This document shows, piece by piece, positions 6,849-14,585 of a stretch of DNA of 22,032 nt (within the stretch, counting starts at the first letter, position 1; each line of letters opens with the position of its first letter). Below the pieces are notes generated by a model. It ran no database searches, was not told the DNA's origin, and saw only the letters and a program-made list of their open reading frames with translations. Source of the stretch: a virus; the IMG/VR virus record IMGVR_UViG_3300046000_006100, positions 1 through 22,032 of that record; one strand, written 5' to 3'. The position numbers and the translations under genes are program-made.

Positions 6849-9800
6849 ATGGCATCATCTAATAAGGTTTTTGTTTCTCCGGGTGTGTATACATCAGAAA
6901 GAGACTTAACATTTGTTGCACAAAGTGTTGGTGTAACTACATTAGGAGTGGTTGGTGAAACTCTTCAGGGACCAGCTTTCGAACCTATTTTCATCACAAA
7001 CTTTGACGAATTCCAAACATATTTCGGAGGTACTAGCCCTGAAAAATTTGTAAACACACAAATACCAAAATATGAATTGGCTTACATTGCAAAATCATAC
7101 CTATCACAATCTAATCAACTTTTTGTTACAAGAGTACTTGGTCTTTCAGGTTACGACGCTGGACCATCTTGGTCTATTGTAACAATTGGTAATGTAAATT
7201 CAGCAACAATTACGGCTACGGGTATAACTACGGCAGTTGGTGTAACATTTACAGGTAGTACAGGTGGCACCGTAACATTAACATCGGTACCTGCTTCGTT
7301 AAATGCAAGCGGTAATTTCTACACACCATACACTGAATTTAACGGTGGAACATCTACAATTGGTGGTGATTTACAAACATACATTTCTAATCAAATTTCA
7401 CTTTACTCAACAAGTGCATCGACTTCAGGTTCAAGTGCAATATTTTGGGGTACGGTAAGTGCATCTACATTTAACAGTACAACAGGTGTAACACTTAATG
7501 GTACAGGTTCAATTTCAGCATGGACTGAAAATTTTGGTGTGGGTGTATTGACAGGTGCGACCGCAGCTTCACTAAGCGCTCAAACAACTAACGACCCTTG
7601 GTATTACGCTTTATTTAATTACCAACCAGGTACAATTAATTCTTACTATGGTCAAGGTATGGGAGCGGCACTTTCAGGTATTTCAACAACACCTACTTCA
7701 GGTGTGTTCTCAGGTACTGTTGCATTCTATACAACAACATACTCGGCATTACCATACACAACATATGATGATATGGTAGTTGCAACATTAAGGTCAAGAG
7801 GTATATCTACATATACATCAACAAATGCGGGACCTTTCTATGAAGTTTCAGGTACATCTGATGTTAAGATGATATGTACAGGTTCTTATTCAGCGGTAAC
7901 TGAAGACCCTTACGCAATATTCCAAATCTCAGGTAAAACTTACGATAATGATAATTTCACATTTGAAACTTCAATGTTAAGTACCGATAAAAATTATTTG
8001 AGAAATGTATTTGGAGCATCTAACTTTGGTAAATCAAGAACTGAAGTACCTTTATTTGTTGAAGAAACATATCCAGCATTACTTCAAACAGGATATAGAG
8101 CAGGACAAATTAGAGGTTTATATTGTAATTTGGTAAGTCTACCAGGAGCAAGGTCAGGTAATTCAGATAGTCTTGGATTCTATTTAGAACAATACCAAAC
8201 ACCTGAAACACCATTTGTTGTTTCTGAACTAAGAGGTAATAAAGTTTTCAAATTATTTAAGTTTGTTCTAATCTCTGACGGTAACTCAGCTAATACATAC
8301 GTTAAGTTGTCTATTGGTAATATTTCATTCAACAATGGAACATTCGATGTATTTGTAAGAGACTTCTTTGATAACGACCAAAACGTAAGAGTACTTGAAA
8401 GTTTCACAAACTGTTCATTAGACCCAACCCAAAACAACTACATAGCAAACAAAATCGGTACATCTAATGGTGAATACCAAGTTAAGTCTAAGTATGTTAT
8501 GTTGGAGATGAGTGATGAAGCACCAACAAACGCACTACCTTGTGGATTCGAGGGTTACATCTCAAGAGAATATGCAAATGCAACTCCTCCATTTGTACCT
8601 TATAAAACAAAATACTACACAGCGGGAGAAACAATTTACAACCCACCTTTCGGCTCAACTAATGGTGGAGATAATCCTGTAATCTCAAGTGGTGAAAACC
8701 CAAGAAGAGCTTACTTAGGTATTTCTAATATTACAGGTTTTGACTACGATTTCTTCCAATATAAAGGAAAACAACTTCCAGCAAGTTTAGCAACAGACAC
8801 AACAGGTGCGGCTTGGGGTTATTTAACTAAAGGTTTCCACATGGATAGTGGAGCAACAGTTGTTACTATAACAAACGCTTATGCCACATCAGGTCAATCG
8901 GCATTTGAAGTAGGTGTTGGTTCATTTAATTCAGAACCAACTGATACAAATAACCCATACTACAGATTGAATACTCGTAAGTTTACATTATTAGCTTACG
9001 GTGGTTTTGATGGTTGGGATATCTATAGAGAATATAGAACGAATAGTGACTCATATGCTTTAGGTCAAACAGCATTCAAATATGGTGCTGCAAGTTCGGT
9101 AACATATCCTACAGCATCAGGATGGGGAGCATTTAAAGCAATTTCAGGACCTAACCAAGAAAGTTGGGCTAATACTGACTACTACGCATACAAATGGGGT
9201 CAAACAACATTTGCTAACCCCGAATCAACAAACATCAATGTGTTCGCTACACCAGGTATTGATTATGTAAATAACTCAAACTTAGTGGAAGATGCAATTG
9301 ATATGATTGAAACAGATAGAGCAGATTCAATCTACATTACTACAACACCTGACTTCAATATGTTCTTACCAACTTATCAAGACATTACTGAAGGATTAAT
9401 TTACCCACAAGAGGCGGTAGATAATTTAGAGGGTACTGGTATTGATTCAAACTATACCGCAACTTACTACCCTTGGATTTTAACAAGAGATACGGTTAAT
9501 AATACTCAAATCTATATTCCTGCAACTTCTGAGGTTGTAAGAAACTTAGCTTTGACTGATAACATCGCATTCCCTTGGTTCGCTTCAGCGGGTTACACAA
9601 GAGGTTTAGTAAATGCTATTAGAGCAAGACGTAAGTTAACACAAGACGATAGAGATACTTTATATAAAGGTAGAATCAACCCAATTGCAACTTTCTCTGA
9701 TGTAGGTACGGTAATTTGGGGTAACAAAACTCTTCAAATCAGAGAATCTGCACTTGACAGAATCAACGTAAGAAGATTGTTACTACAAGCTCGTAAATTG

Positions 9801-10067
9801 ATTTCAGCGGTGGCTGTAAGATTATTGTTCGAACAAAATGATAACAAAGTAAGACAAGATTTCTTGGATTCAGTTAACCCAATCTTAGACCAAATTAGAA
9901 GAGATAGAGGTTTGATTGACTTTAGAGTTCAAGTATCTAACACACCTGAAGATTTAGATTCAAATACATTAACAGGTAAAATCTTCTTGAAACCGACAAG
10001 AGCGTTAGAATACATCGACATCGAGTTTGTCATTACACCAACAGGAGCGTCTTTTGACAATATCTAA
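6849..10067 (+). CDS. Contractile tail sheath protein, T4 gp18-like
   Basis: A 1072-residue sheath subunit, which polymerises round the tail tube and contracts at infection. The N-terminus is canonical: SPGVYTSERDLT, then VGVTTLGVVGETLQGPAFEPIFITNFDEFQTYFGG. The C-terminal ~150 residues carry the conserved sheath core: IRARRKLTQDDRDTLY, RINPIATF, VIWGNKTLQ, ALDRINVRRLLLQARKLI, and the terminal strand block ending FVITPTGASF that interlocks with neighbours. T4 gp18 is 659 residues; here a low-complexity Thr/Ser/Gly-rich stretch (about 112-325) and further surface segments account for the excess, while the core is intact. A TATTTATA element lies 35 bases upstream, and a stem-loop follows the stop. 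The gene looks like its own transcription unit. Confidence 0.97.
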   Translation: MASSNKVFVSPGVYTSERDLTFVAQSVGVTTLGVVGETLQGPAFEPIFITNFDEFQTYFGGTSPEKFVNTQIPKYELAYIAKSYLSQSNQLFVTRVLGLSGYDAGPSWSIVTIGNVNSATITATGITTAVGVTFTGSTGGTVTLTSVPASLNASGNFYTPYTEFNGGTSTIGGDLQTYISNQISLYSTSASTSGSSAIFWGTVSASTFNSTTGVTLNGTGSISAWTENFGVGVLTGATAASLSAQTTNDPWYYALFNYQPGTINSYYGQGMGAALSGISTTPTSGVFSGTVAFYTTTYSALPYTTYDDMVVATLRSRGISTYTSTNAGPFYEVSGTSDVKMICTGSYSAVTEDPYAIFQISGKTYDNDNFTFETSMLSTDKNYLRNVFGASNFGKSRTEVPLFVEETYPALLQTGYRAGQIRGLYCNLVSLPGARSGNSDSLGFYLEQYQTPETPFVVSELRGNKVFKLFKFVLISDGNSANTYVKLSIGNISFNNGTFDVFVRDFFDNDQNVRVLESFTNCSLDPTQNNYIANKIGTSNGEYQVKSKYVMLEMSDEAPTNALPCGFEGYISREYANATPPFVPYKTKYYTAGETIYNPPFGSTNGGDNPVISSGENPRRAYLGISNITGFDYDFFQYKGKQLPASLATDTTGAAWGYLTKGFHMDSGATVVTITNAYATSGQSAFEVGVGSFNSEPTDTNNPYYRLNTRKFTLLAYGGFDGWDIYREYRTNSDSYALGQTAFKYGAASSVTYPTASGWGAFKAISGPNQESWANTDYYAYKWGQTTFANPESTNINVFATPGIDYVNNSNLVEDAIDMIETDRADSIYITTTPDFNMFLPTYQDITEGLIYPQEAVDNLEGTGIDSNYTATYYPWILTRDTVNNTQIYIPATSEVVRNLALTDNIAFPWFASAGYTRGLVNAIRARRKLTQDDRDTLYKGRINPIATFSDVGTVIWGNKTLQIRESALDRINVRRLLLQARKLISAVAVRLLFEQNDNKVRQDFLDSVNPILDQIRRDRGLIDFRVQVSNTPEDLDSNTLTGKIFLKPTRALEYIDIEFVITPTGASFDNI

Positions 10068-10081
10068 AAAAATAAAATAAG

Positions 10082-10103
10082 TGGGGGGTAGAAATATCCC
10101 CCA
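10082..10103 (+). terminator. Hairpin after the sheath gene
   Basis: A 9-bp stem (TGGGGGGTA pairing with TATCCCCCA, one G-U pair) closed by a GAAA tetraloop starts 15 bases after the sheath stop. It is the only long G/C block nearby, so it stands out strongly. It is followed by TAAATTATTTAA rather than a clean U tract, so it may be a weak terminator or an mRNA-stabilising 3' end. Confidence 0.65.
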
Positions 10104-10126
10104 TAAATTATTTAACACATAACACT

Positions 10127-10264
10127 ATGAAAATAGAAAAAAAATTAATCAAAGAATCTTTAGGTTATAATACTAAAGGAAAACAAACTTTCGCAGATAA
10201 GAAACAAAATATCATTATCACCGAAGCACAATTAGAAAAACTTTTAGAAAAACTTAAAAAATAA
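10127..10264 (+). CDS. 45-residue basic peptide of unknown function
   Basis: An ATG at 10127 opens a 45-codon frame ending TAA at 10262-10264, whose last base is the A of the next gene's ATG (TAATG), a typical translational-coupling junction. The product is very Lys-rich: it starts MKIEKKLIKES and ends IITEAQLEKLLEKLKK, an amphipathic helix. Nothing identifies a function. The tight coupling to the HAD-like gene suggests joint expression. The early I-K-E/S sequence fits the (L/I)-x-E pattern cleaved by T4-type prohead protease, so a packaged internal peptide is one speculative option. Confidence 0.6.
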   Translation: MKIEKKLIKESLGYNTKGKQTFADKKQNIIITEAQLEKLLEKLKK

Positions 10265-11133
10265 TGAATATTAATAAATACGTAAGGGATTTTGTAAAAA
10301 ACAAACTTAACGAAGGTTTTACGGAAGAAGGTAATCCCGATACAAAGTATTATGCTTTTGATTGGGATGATAATATAATGTTTATGCCTACGTCAATTAT
10401 TGTTTTAAGTGAAAACGACGAAGAGGTTCCGATGTCCACAGAAGACTTTGCTGAACACAGACACCAAATCGGTAAAGAACCATTTAGTTATAAAGGTACA
10501 ACTGTTGTAGATTTTGCACCAGACCCATTTAGAAATTTTGGAGTTAAAGGTGATAAGAGATTTGTATTAGATGCTATGGTTGCATCTGTCGGTCCATCTT
10601 GGAATGATTTTGTTGAGTGTATTAATGGTGGTTCCATTTTTTCAATCATCACGGCAAGAGGACACAATCCAAATACCTTAAAAGAGGGTGTGTATAATTT
10701 AATAATGGCTAATAAGAATGGTCTTAATAGTAGAACATTAGCCGAAAACCTTTATAGATATAGAAATATCGGTAATGAAGTCACTGGTGAAAATAAGTCA
10801 AAAGCATTAACACCAAAAGAATTACGTGAGTATTTGGACCTTTGTAGATTTTATCCCGTGTCTTTCGGTGAGGGGTCTGCAACTAATCCTGAAGAGGGGA
10901 AAATCAAAGCGATGAGGGAGTTTATTTCTTATTGTAAAGATATGGCTCAAGAAATAGGTGAAAAGGCATTCTTCAAAAATGATGTAGAAAATAATGAAAT
11001 ACTACCTATTATTGGTTTTTCTGATGATGACCCTAGAAATATAGATAAGATGAAAGAATTTTTAGATGATGAAGATACTGAAAAACTAGTAAAAACTTAT
11101 TTAACTAAAGGAGGAGAAAAAAAGGAAATCTAG
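10264..11133 (+). CDS. HAD-superfamily phosphatase-like protein
   Basis: A 289-residue protein with the haloacid-dehalogenase catalytic motifs in order: motif I YAFDWDDN (nucleophile Asp33, acid/base Asp35, with Asn in the usual Thr/Val position), motif II SIITARGHN (Thr130), a candidate motif III lysine in EEGKIKAM (Lys213/215), and motif IV GFSDDDPRNI (Asp254-256). HAD enzymes form an aspartyl-phosphate intermediate with Mg2+; polynucleotide 3'-phosphatases, nucleotidases and sugar phosphatases share this fold, so the substrate is open. The first 18 residues (MNINKYVRDFVKNKLNEG) are a basic amphipathic tag ahead of the domain. The start is coupled to the 45-aa gene by a one-base overlap. 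Placement between sheath and tube, which are adjacent in T4, is unusual. Confidence 0.8.
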   Translation: MNINKYVRDFVKNKLNEGFTEEGNPDTKYYAFDWDDNIMFMPTSIIVLSENDEEVPMSTEDFAEHRHQIGKEPFSYKGTTVVDFAPDPFRNFGVKGDKRFVLDAMVASVGPSWNDFVECINGGSIFSIITARGHNPNTLKEGVYNLIMANKNGLNSRTLAENLYRYRNIGNEVTGENKSKALTPKELREYLDLCRFYPVSFGEGSATNPEEGKIKAMREFISYCKDMAQEIGEKAFFKNDVENNEILPIIGFSDDDPRNIDKMKEFLDDEDTEKLVKTYLTKGGEKKEI

Positions 11134-11200
11134 AAATACTTATAATGCAACGATAATTTTTAAAAATAACAAAGTAAATAGAAAAAAATTTAGTTGGATA

Positions 11201-11208
11201 TATTTATA
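11201..11208 (+). promoter_or_regulatory. TATTTATA element upstream of the tail tube gene
   Basis: The octamer ends 33 bases before the tube ATG, within a 108-base gap that is otherwise A-rich and holds no reading frame of note. Spacing matches the sheath copy within two bases. Confidence 0.5.
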
Positions 11209-11241
11209 ATAAAAATAAAAGAAACAAAAAAATAGATAGAC

Positions 11242-11730
11242 ATGGCTGATTTGTTAATGAAAATGCCCTTTCAGTATGAACCAAAAAGAAAAAACAGGTT
11301 CATCATAACTTTCCCATCTTCTTTGGGGATTAACTCTTGGTATGTTGAAAGTGCTTCAAGACCAAAAATTGAAATTAAAGAAGTTCCAATTCCGTTCTTG
11401 AATACTGAAACATATGTTGCAGGTCAATTCAAATGGGGTTCAATTGACGTTACATTCCGTGACCCAATCGGTCCTTCAGCATCACAAGCTCTTATGGAAT
11501 GGGTTCGTTTACATGCTGAATCAGTTACAGGTCGTATGGGTTATGCTGCGGGTTATAAAAAAGACATTGACCTTGAAATGTTGGACCCAACAGGTGTGGC
11601 AGTTGAAAAATGGATTTTACAAGGAACATTCTTAACAAATGTTGACTTTGATTCATTAGGTTACGGTGAAGATGGTTTAATTACAGTTAAAGCAACATTA
11701 AGACCTGATAGATGTATCTTAGTATACTAA
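11242..11730 (+). CDS. Tail tube protein, T4 gp19-like
   Basis: A 162-residue tube subunit, the same length class as T4 gp19 (163). It stacks as hexamers to form the DNA channel inside the sheath. Conserved features: a short N-terminal helix (MADLLMKMPFQYEPKRKNRF), the first strand FIITFPSSL, WYVESASRPKIEIKEVPIPFLNTETYVAG with the family's interface strand and loop, WGSIDVTFRDPIGPSASQALMEWVR, and the closing YGEDGLITVKATLRPDRCIL strand. Codon usage and composition match the sheath gene. It is preceded by a TATTTATA element and followed 22 bases later by a strong terminator, so it looks monocistronic, consistent with the high copy number needed. Confidence 0.97.
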   Translation: MADLLMKMPFQYEPKRKNRFIITFPSSLGINSWYVESASRPKIEIKEVPIPFLNTETYVAGQFKWGSIDVTFRDPIGPSASQALMEWVRLHAESVTGRMGYAAGYKKDIDLEMLDPTGVAVEKWILQGTFLTNVDFDSLGYGEDGLITVKATLRPDRCILVY

Positions 11731-11751
11731 AAACAAAATAAAATATTATCC

Positions 11752-11780
11752 AATCCCATCTATTTTAGGTGGGATTTTTT
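11752..11780 (+). terminator. Rho-independent terminator after the tube gene
   Basis: A 10-bp stem (AATCCCATCT with AGGTGGGATT, one wobble pair) with an ATTTT loop is followed at once by a run of Ts. It has all the parts of an intrinsic terminator and separates the tube gene from the gp26-like gene. Confidence 0.88.
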
Positions 11781-11822
11781 ATTTACATAAACTAAAGTCA
11801 AGTTATTTTTAAAGAAAAAATT

Positions 11823-12581
11823 ATGGACCAAAGTGCACAATACGGACAGATGGATTTCAATCTACCACACGATTTAGTTACATTACCAACTAAAGGTGTT
11901 TTCTATAAACCAAAAAAGGAAAGTTTAAAGGTTGGTTATTTAACCGCTATGGATGAAAACTATTTGGCATCCCCAAATATTATAAATGATGGTATTATAC
12001 ATACATTACTTAAAAATAAAATATATGAACCTGGATTTGACATCAACCAATTACTTAATGTTGACGTTCAGGCTATTTTGATATTTTTAAGAAACACTTC
12101 TTTTGGTAGTGAATACGATTTCAAGATTAGAGACCCTAAAACTGATTCTTTATTTGAAACTACAATTATGTTAGATAACATTAATATAAAAGAGTCTGAA
12201 ATACAACCTAACGAAGAAGGTCTTTTTGAATTCGTACTTCCTAAAACAAAAAAGAAGGTAAAGTTACGTTTATTAAATTTAGGTGATGAAAGAGAAATCG
12301 ATAAAATGAAGGAGCAATATCCTGAAAAAATGGTTGCACCTGTGGTAACAAGAAGATTGGAAAAATCTATTGTTAGTGTTGATGGTGAAACAAATAGAGA
12401 ACAGATTTCGAAATTTGTGAACCAATTACCAATAATGGACTCTAAAGAATTAAGAAAATTTTTAAGAAGGTGTGAACCTGAATTAGATTTATTAAAAACA
12501 ATTATGGCCCCGTCAGGAGAAAAAGTTACTATTGATGTGACTTTTGGGGCTGAATTTTTTCGTCCTTTCTTCGGAATATAG
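11823..12581 (+). CDS. Baseplate hub/tape-measure chaperone, T4 gp26-like
   Basis: A 252-residue protein of the T4 gp26 baseplate family. Family marks are the opening LPHDLVTLPTKGVFY (the 'LPSKG..Y' motif), then LKVGYLTAMDENYL, the helix IINDGIIHTLLKN, and LLNVDVQAILIFLRNTSFGSEYDFKIRDP, where a usual Cys-x-x-Cys zinc knuckle of some relatives seems absent. The C-terminal part is Lys/Glu rich and helical, then ends in IDVTFGAEFFRPFFGI. gp26 sits in the T4 hub assembly pathway, and proteins in this slot between tube and tape measure often act as tape-measure chaperones. It is followed at once by a 39-aa gp51-like gene, giving the paired arrangement typical of tail-assembly chaperones. T4 gp26 is about 208 residues. 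Confidence 0.8.
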   Translation: MDQSAQYGQMDFNLPHDLVTLPTKGVFYKPKKESLKVGYLTAMDENYLASPNIINDGIIHTLLKNKIYEPGFDINQLLNVDVQAILIFLRNTSFGSEYDFKIRDPKTDSLFETTIMLDNINIKESEIQPNEEGLFEFVLPKTKKKVKLRLLNLGDEREIDKMKEQYPEKMVAPVVTRRLEKSIVSVDGETNREQISKFVNQLPIMDSKELRKFLRRCEPELDLLKTIMAPSGEKVTIDVTFGAEFFRPFFGI

Positions 12582-12591
12582 AAAAAATGTA

Positions 12592-12711
12592 ATGGATGAA
12601 TTCTTTTTAATCTCAAGAGAATTAAATTTTACCTATAAGGATTTATTAGTTATGCCAACATTTGAAAGAAAATATTTCATTTCTAAAATTGTTGAAATGT
12701 ATAAAAAATAA
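12592..12711 (+). CDS. 39-residue gp51-like tail assembly peptide
   Basis: An ATG at 12592 opens a 39-codon frame. The product reads MDEFFLISRELNFTYKDLL, then VMPTFERKYFISKIVEMYKK. The pattern 'hydrophobic-x-Y-x-D-(I/L)-x-x-M-P-x-x-E-R-(R/K)-x-F-I-x-K-(I/L)' is what I associate with gp51-like and similar small C-terminal chaperone segments placed just ahead of phage tape measures. It starts 10 bases after the gp26-like stop. The same frame is also open upstream inside gp26 from about 12541, so a frameshifted gp26-gp51 fusion is conceivable. The gp51 label is a pattern judgement and could be wrong; the gene itself is well supported by position. Confidence 0.6.
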   Translation: MDEFFLISRELNFTYKDLLVMPTFERKYFISKIVEMYKK

Positions 12712-12720
12712 GGTCCATTC

Positions 12721-12728
12721 TATTTATA
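12721..12728 (+). promoter_or_regulatory. TATTTATA element upstream of the tape measure gene
   Basis: The octamer ends 10 bases before the tape-measure ATG and follows the 39-aa gene stop by 9 bases. Leader is AAATAAAAAC, with no Shine-Dalgarno sequence. Confidence 0.45.
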
Positions 12729-12738
12729 AAATAAAAAC

Positions 12739-14547
12739 ATGTTATTTTTTGACGCAGAAATAGAAGGTGGTGGTTCATCTAAGTTTAAATCTTTTGGTGG
12801 TGAAGCGGGGTTCCTTAAAGGAATGGAAACCGCATTTTCTGATTACGTTGCAAATGTTACTGAAGGTCTTGCAGGATTAACAGATATTGTACAAAACCAA
12901 CAAAAACAAATGGTTGGTATCGATACTGCTGCAAAAAATATTTTGCGAAGTATGGGTGGTATTGCCGACTTTACGGGAAAGGGGTCGGATAGAGCAGGTG
13001 AATTTAGAAGAACTCTAAGTGATGCATTATCACTAAGTTTGAAATTCGGAGGTTCGATGAAAGATGTCCAAGAAGCTGCTGCCGGATTAGCTGAAGGTAT
13101 GGGTAGAATGGTAAATCCATCTGCGGTGTTTTTAAAAGACATAATTGCAACAGGAAAGGCTTTTGGTTTAACAAATAAGGAAGTAACAAAAATGGTTACA
13201 GACCTTGTAAGGATGGGAGGTACTCAAGAGGAGGCATTACAAACTATGAGAGGTATTGCCGACGAAGCAAGAAGAGCGGGTGTTAATACTGCGGCATATA
13301 TGAAAGCGGTACAGGGCGGATTAAAAATGGCCGGTGGATTTGGATTCAAAAATGGTATAGAAGGATTAAAAACCATGGCCAAACAAGCGGCAATGTTAAG
13401 AACTTCAATTGAAAGTATCGGAGCTAAAGGTTTACAACAAAAAATTTTAGACCCTGAAGGTGCGATAGAAGCAGCAGCAGGATTTCAAATGTTAGGAGGA
13501 GCGATTGGTAAATTAGGAGACCCGTTCCAATTATTATATATGGCTCAAAGTGACATGGCTGGTCTTCAAGATGAACTTGCAAAATCTACGGCATCAGCAT
13601 TTAAGTTTAATAAGGCTACCGGAACATTTGACGCATCAACACAAGATTTATATAGATTAAGACAACAAGCAGAACTGACAGGTGCCAATTTGGACGACAT
13701 GTTAGAGTCTGGTCGAGAGATGGCAAAATTAGACTTTATTAGTAAATCGGTAGATTTATCAAATCTTGATGAAGCACAACAAGGAGTTTTATCGAGTTTA
13801 GCCCAAATTGATAAAGATGGTAAAGTCAGGGTTGATATTCCTGGTTTTGATGAAGGAACAAAAGACTTGACTGAATTAATGAAAGACCAAAACTTTAAAG
13901 ACGCACTCGATAAGTACGAAATTGATTCCAAAAAAACAGCTGAAGAAATTGCAATCAGTCAAATGAATCTTGAAGAAAAACAATTATCCTCATTACAACA
14001 AATAGAAAAAGCAATTGTTTTAAGTTTGAGTGATAAGGAACAAGAAAAATTAATAAAAGACATAGAAGAAACAAACAAAATAACCGCGGATGCCTATAAA
14101 AAATTGACTAGTGATGTATCGACATTATCACAAAAAGAATTAACAGAAGGTACTAGACTAGAAAAAGGTGTTGCAACGGCTGGTGCTACAACCTTAGAAA
14201 CGGGAACTGAAGGGTTAAAAAGGTCTCTTGAAAATATTAGTACGATAAATGATGCGTTTTTTCCAAACAGTGGCACCGCCCCTACGATTCTATCCAAAGG
14301 TAAAATATATCAAGGAATTGTCGGTGATGAAGTTGCTGTTGGAACCAACTTAGGAAGTGCATTATCAAACGTAGGTGGAAATGTTGGAGGAAGTATTGAC
14401 ATTAATATAAACTTGAATGGTAGTATTAGTGGTGACAATAATCTTATTACTAACATGTTTAAAAAACCCGAGGTACAAAAAGAAATTATGGACACAGTTT
14501 TATACAAATTAAACCAGTATAAAAGACAACAAGGTGTTATTTCCTAA
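12739..14547 (+). CDS. Tail tape measure protein (gp29 position)
   Basis: A 602-residue, strongly helical protein in the tape-measure position between tail chaperones and baseplate genes. It would fill the tube lumen, set tail length and leave before DNA. Length is close to T4 gp29 (590), and at about 0.15 nm per residue predicts a tail near 90 nm. The body shows Ala/Gly-rich helices with repeated small-hydrophobic patterns (LAGLTDIVQNQQKQM, EAAAGLAEGMGRM, KSTASAFKFN) and later Lys/Glu-rich coiled-coil-like runs (about 390-470). A Gly-rich turn region (GNVGGNVGGSIDININLNG, about 545-565) precedes the C-terminal helix (KPEVQKEIMDTVLYKLNQY), which in such proteins contacts the hub. No lysozyme-like or membrane-spanning domain is visible. 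It is called mainly on position, length and composition. Confidence 0.8.
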   Translation: MLFFDAEIEGGGSSKFKSFGGEAGFLKGMETAFSDYVANVTEGLAGLTDIVQNQQKQMVGIDTAAKNILRSMGGIADFTGKGSDRAGEFRRTLSDALSLSLKFGGSMKDVQEAAAGLAEGMGRMVNPSAVFLKDIIATGKAFGLTNKEVTKMVTDLVRMGGTQEEALQTMRGIADEARRAGVNTAAYMKAVQGGLKMAGGFGFKNGIEGLKTMAKQAAMLRTSIESIGAKGLQQKILDPEGAIEAAAGFQMLGGAIGKLGDPFQLLYMAQSDMAGLQDELAKSTASAFKFNKATGTFDASTQDLYRLRQQAELTGANLDDMLESGREMAKLDFISKSVDLSNLDEAQQGVLSSLAQIDKDGKVRVDIPGFDEGTKDLTELMKDQNFKDALDKYEIDSKKTAEEIAISQMNLEEKQLSSLQQIEKAIVLSLSDKEQEKLIKDIEETNKITADAYKKLTSDVSTLSQKELTEGTRLEKGVATAGATTLETGTEGLKRSLENISTINDAFFPNSGTAPTILSKGKIYQGIVGDEVAVGTNLGSALSNVGGNVGGSIDININLNGSISGDNNLITNMFKKPEVQKEIMDTVLYKLNQYKRQQGVIS

Positions 14548-14564
14548 AAAAATATAAAACAATC

Positions 14565-14572
14565 TATTTATC
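14565..14572 (+). promoter_or_regulatory. TATTTATC element (one mismatch) upstream of the giant baseplate gene
   Basis: TATTTATC ends 13 bases before the ATG at 14586, in the 38-base gap after the tape measure stop. It differs from the other copies only in its last base. Confidence 0.35.
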
Positions 14573-14585
14573 ATAAAAAGACTGA

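Noticed and set aside
12068-12616. 182-codon minus-strand open frame antisense to the gp26-like gene
   Set aside because: It has the Ser/Leu/Ile-rich composition of an antisense shadow and no motif; the + strand gene is well identified.
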